Part shown: in pieces, positions 62,763-64,000 of the stretch
How positions within the stretch are numbered: the stretch's first letter is position 1
Layout of the letters: each line of letters opens with the position of its first letter
NCBI RefSeq assembly: GCF_001543325.1
Contig: NZ_CP013355.1
Location: 1,890,001-1,954,000 of the forward strand
Reading direction: 5' to 3'
Source: Lutibacter profundi
GTDB lineage: Bacteria > Bacteroidota > Bacteroidia > Flavobacteriales > Flavobacteriaceae
DNA: 64,000 nucleotides
Position numbers and translations under genes: made by a program
The notes under the pieces: model-generated
What the model was told of the DNA's origin: nothing
Seen by the model: only the letters and a program-made list of their open reading frames with translations
The model's database searches: none

Positions 62763-64000
62763 ATGAAATTTCAACATTTAATTTTTACACTTGTAATTAG
62801 TGTAATTTTCTCTTCTTGTAATAAAAATGCTTCTCAAAATACAACGAATAATATTTTTAAATTTAAAAAGTATATTAGTTACACAACTTCAGGGGTGGTT
62901 TCTGCTGCCGAACCTATTAAAATTGGTTTGGTAAATGAAGTAGATTCTTGGATTTCAAATAAAGAAATCAATAATAATATCTTAAAGATTTCTCCAGAAA
63001 TAACAGGAAAATTATTCGTTCAAAATTCTCGAAGTATACTTTTTAAACCTTCAAAAAACTTAAAGCCAAATACAGAATATACTGTAACTATTAATTTAGA
63101 TAAAGTATATAAAAATATTCCATCAGAATATAAGAGTTACACATTTAAATTTAAAACAATAGCACAAAATTTTAGTGTTACTACTACAAGTTTTCAATCG
63201 TATAGCAAAGAATGGCAATATATTGAAGGAATTATTAAAACAGCTGATGTATTATCATTAAACAATGCAAAAACGTTGATTGAAGCAACTCAAAACAACA
63301 AAAAACTATCCATTAAATGGGAGCTTACAGACTCTATTAGTAAACAATTTTTATTTAAAATAGATAGCGTTCAACGATTTGAAGATGATTCTGAGGTGCT
63401 ATTGTCATGGACAGGAAAAAAAATAAATGTTGAAAATCAAGGAGAATCTACACTAAATATTTTAGGGAAAAATAATTTTTCAATTCTAAACATTGATGTA
63501 ATTCAATCTCCTGAACAATATTTGAGTATTAATTTTTCGGACCCTCTTAAAAAACAACAAAATTTCAATGGCTTGGTTGCAATTAAAAATAGTAGAAACT
63601 TAAAATATATTGTTGAGGGTAATATCCTTAAAGTATATCCTAGAAACCGTATTGTTGGAACTGTAAATGTGGACATTTTTCAGGGAATTAAAAATATTGA
63701 TGGTTATAAATTGAAGCATCAATATTTTAAAAAAGTTGCATTTGAGCAGCTAAAACCAGCAATTATGTTACTCAATAGCGGTGTTATTTTACCCAATTCA
63801 AACAATTTAAAATTTAATTTTAAAGCTGTAAATTTAAAAGCAATAGATGTTAGAGTTATTAAAATTTTTGAAGATAATGTATTGCAGTTTTTACAAACCA
63901 GTACTTTAGGAAGTACTAACAGATATGATATTAAAAGAGTTGGTAGAAGAGTAGCCAAAAAAACCATTACTTTAATTGATAATGAAATTGAAAATAATGG
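62763..64000 (+). CDS. Alpha-2-macroglobulin-family lipoprotein, N-terminal part only
   Basis: The frame is open from ATG 62763 to the window edge (about 412 residues so far). The N-terminus is a lipoprotein signal with lipobox FSSC (Cys 19). The following sequence (FKFKKYISYTTSGVVSAAEP, then ISPEITGKLFVQNSRSILF and KPNTEYTVTINL) is the start of Bacteroidota A2M/MG-domain proteins of about 1800 residues as I recall them. Those are envelope-anchored and are thought to trap proteases. The thioester and bait region cannot be judged because they lie outside. Confidence 0.8.
   Translation, partial: MKFQHLIFTLVISVIFSSCNKNASQNTTNNIFKFKKYISYTTSGVVSAAEPIKIGLVNEVDSWISNKEINNNILKISPEITGKLFVQNSRSILFKPSKNLKPNTEYTVTINLDKVYKNIPSEYKSYTFKFKTIAQNFSVTTTSFQSYSKEWQYIEGIIKTADVLSLNNAKTLIEATQNNKKLSIKWELTDSISKQFLFKIDSVQRFEDDSEVLLSWTGKKINVENQGESTLNILGKNNFSILNIDVIQSPEQYLSINFSDPLKKQQNFNGLVAIKNSRNLKYIVEGNILKVYPRNRIVGTVNVDIFQGIKNIDGYKLKHQYFKKVAFEQLKPAIMLLNSGVILPNSNNLKFNFKAVNLKAIDVRVIKIFEDNVLQFLQTSTLGSTNRYDIKRVGRRVAKKTITLIDNEIENN

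Noticed and set aside
1-64000. tRNA, rRNA, CRISPR, integrase or transposase genes
   Set aside because: I looked for cloverleaf ends, repeat-spacer periodicity and typical mobile-element proteins and found none.

Overview
The window is a stretch of chromosome from a low-GC member of the Bacteroidota, most likely family Flavobacteriaceae. This rests on several things visible in the sequence: very AT-rich DNA, family-specific genes (DUF4175 protein next to ybeY, head-GIN protein, A2M-type lipoprotein), absence of Shine-Dalgarno-like leaders, and many start sites preceded by the Bacteroidota -7 box TAnnTTTG. No rRNA or tRNA gene, CRISPR array, prophage or transposase was seen. Most genes are core housekeeping.

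Layout. 0-8.2 kb: a broken kelch gene at the left edge, then asd, thioredoxin, a DoxX-like protein, a GreA-like factor, a YfcC-type carrier, the radical-SAM protein YhcC, a lipoprotein and a saccharopine-dehydrogenase-like enzyme. 8.2-15.7 kb: dinB, then two hexameric glutamate dehydrogenases (one with NAD-type, one with NADP-type residues) flanking a 1010-residue receiver/PEP-pyruvate-binding protein. 16-25.7 kb: pheS and two large paralogous hybrid histidine kinases. 25.7-35.5 kb: hemG, cold-shock protein, gpsA, flippase-methyltransferase-dut, an ABC ATPase, recA, rpiB, an AT-rich gap with several inverted repeats, and a frameshifted lipid kinase. 35.6-42.2 kb: rnr, a GIN-domain protein, tatA, ybjQ, a band-7 protein and gltX. 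42.3-45.3 kb: a 55-residue membrane protein gene and an operon of two uncharacterised genes with a NarL-type two-component pair. 45.3-52.6 kb: DUF4175, ybeY, mnmG between two parS-like palindromes, a methyltransferase and an OmpH/Skp-like lipoprotein. 52.6-58 kb: HPF-like and HdeD-like genes, holB, pgk and an aldo/keto reductase. 58.2-60.2 kb: a type II restriction-modification pair, the clearest accessory island. 60.2-64 kb: trpS, plsC, a hemolysin-III-like protein and the start of an alpha-2-macroglobulin-like lipoprotein.

Structure beyond genes. A 131-bp element with 17-bp terminal inverted repeats occurs at 9505 and 52591 (about 96% identical), with a decayed same-length relic at 8245 and a related inverted repeat at 2945. 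Three genes are interrupted by single-base frame changes next to homopolymers (1-766, 34582-35495, 43837-44612). Either the assembly has homopolymer errors or some of these are real slippage sites; the A9 tract in the histidine kinase is the best candidate for programmed slippage. I did not find one unmistakable new system. The strongest leads are the NAD/NADP glutamate dehydrogenase pair with its receiver-PEP-binding partner, the four-gene two-component module, the MerR-domain-fused cytosine methyltransferase with its overlapping nuclease gene, and the MITE-like repeat family.
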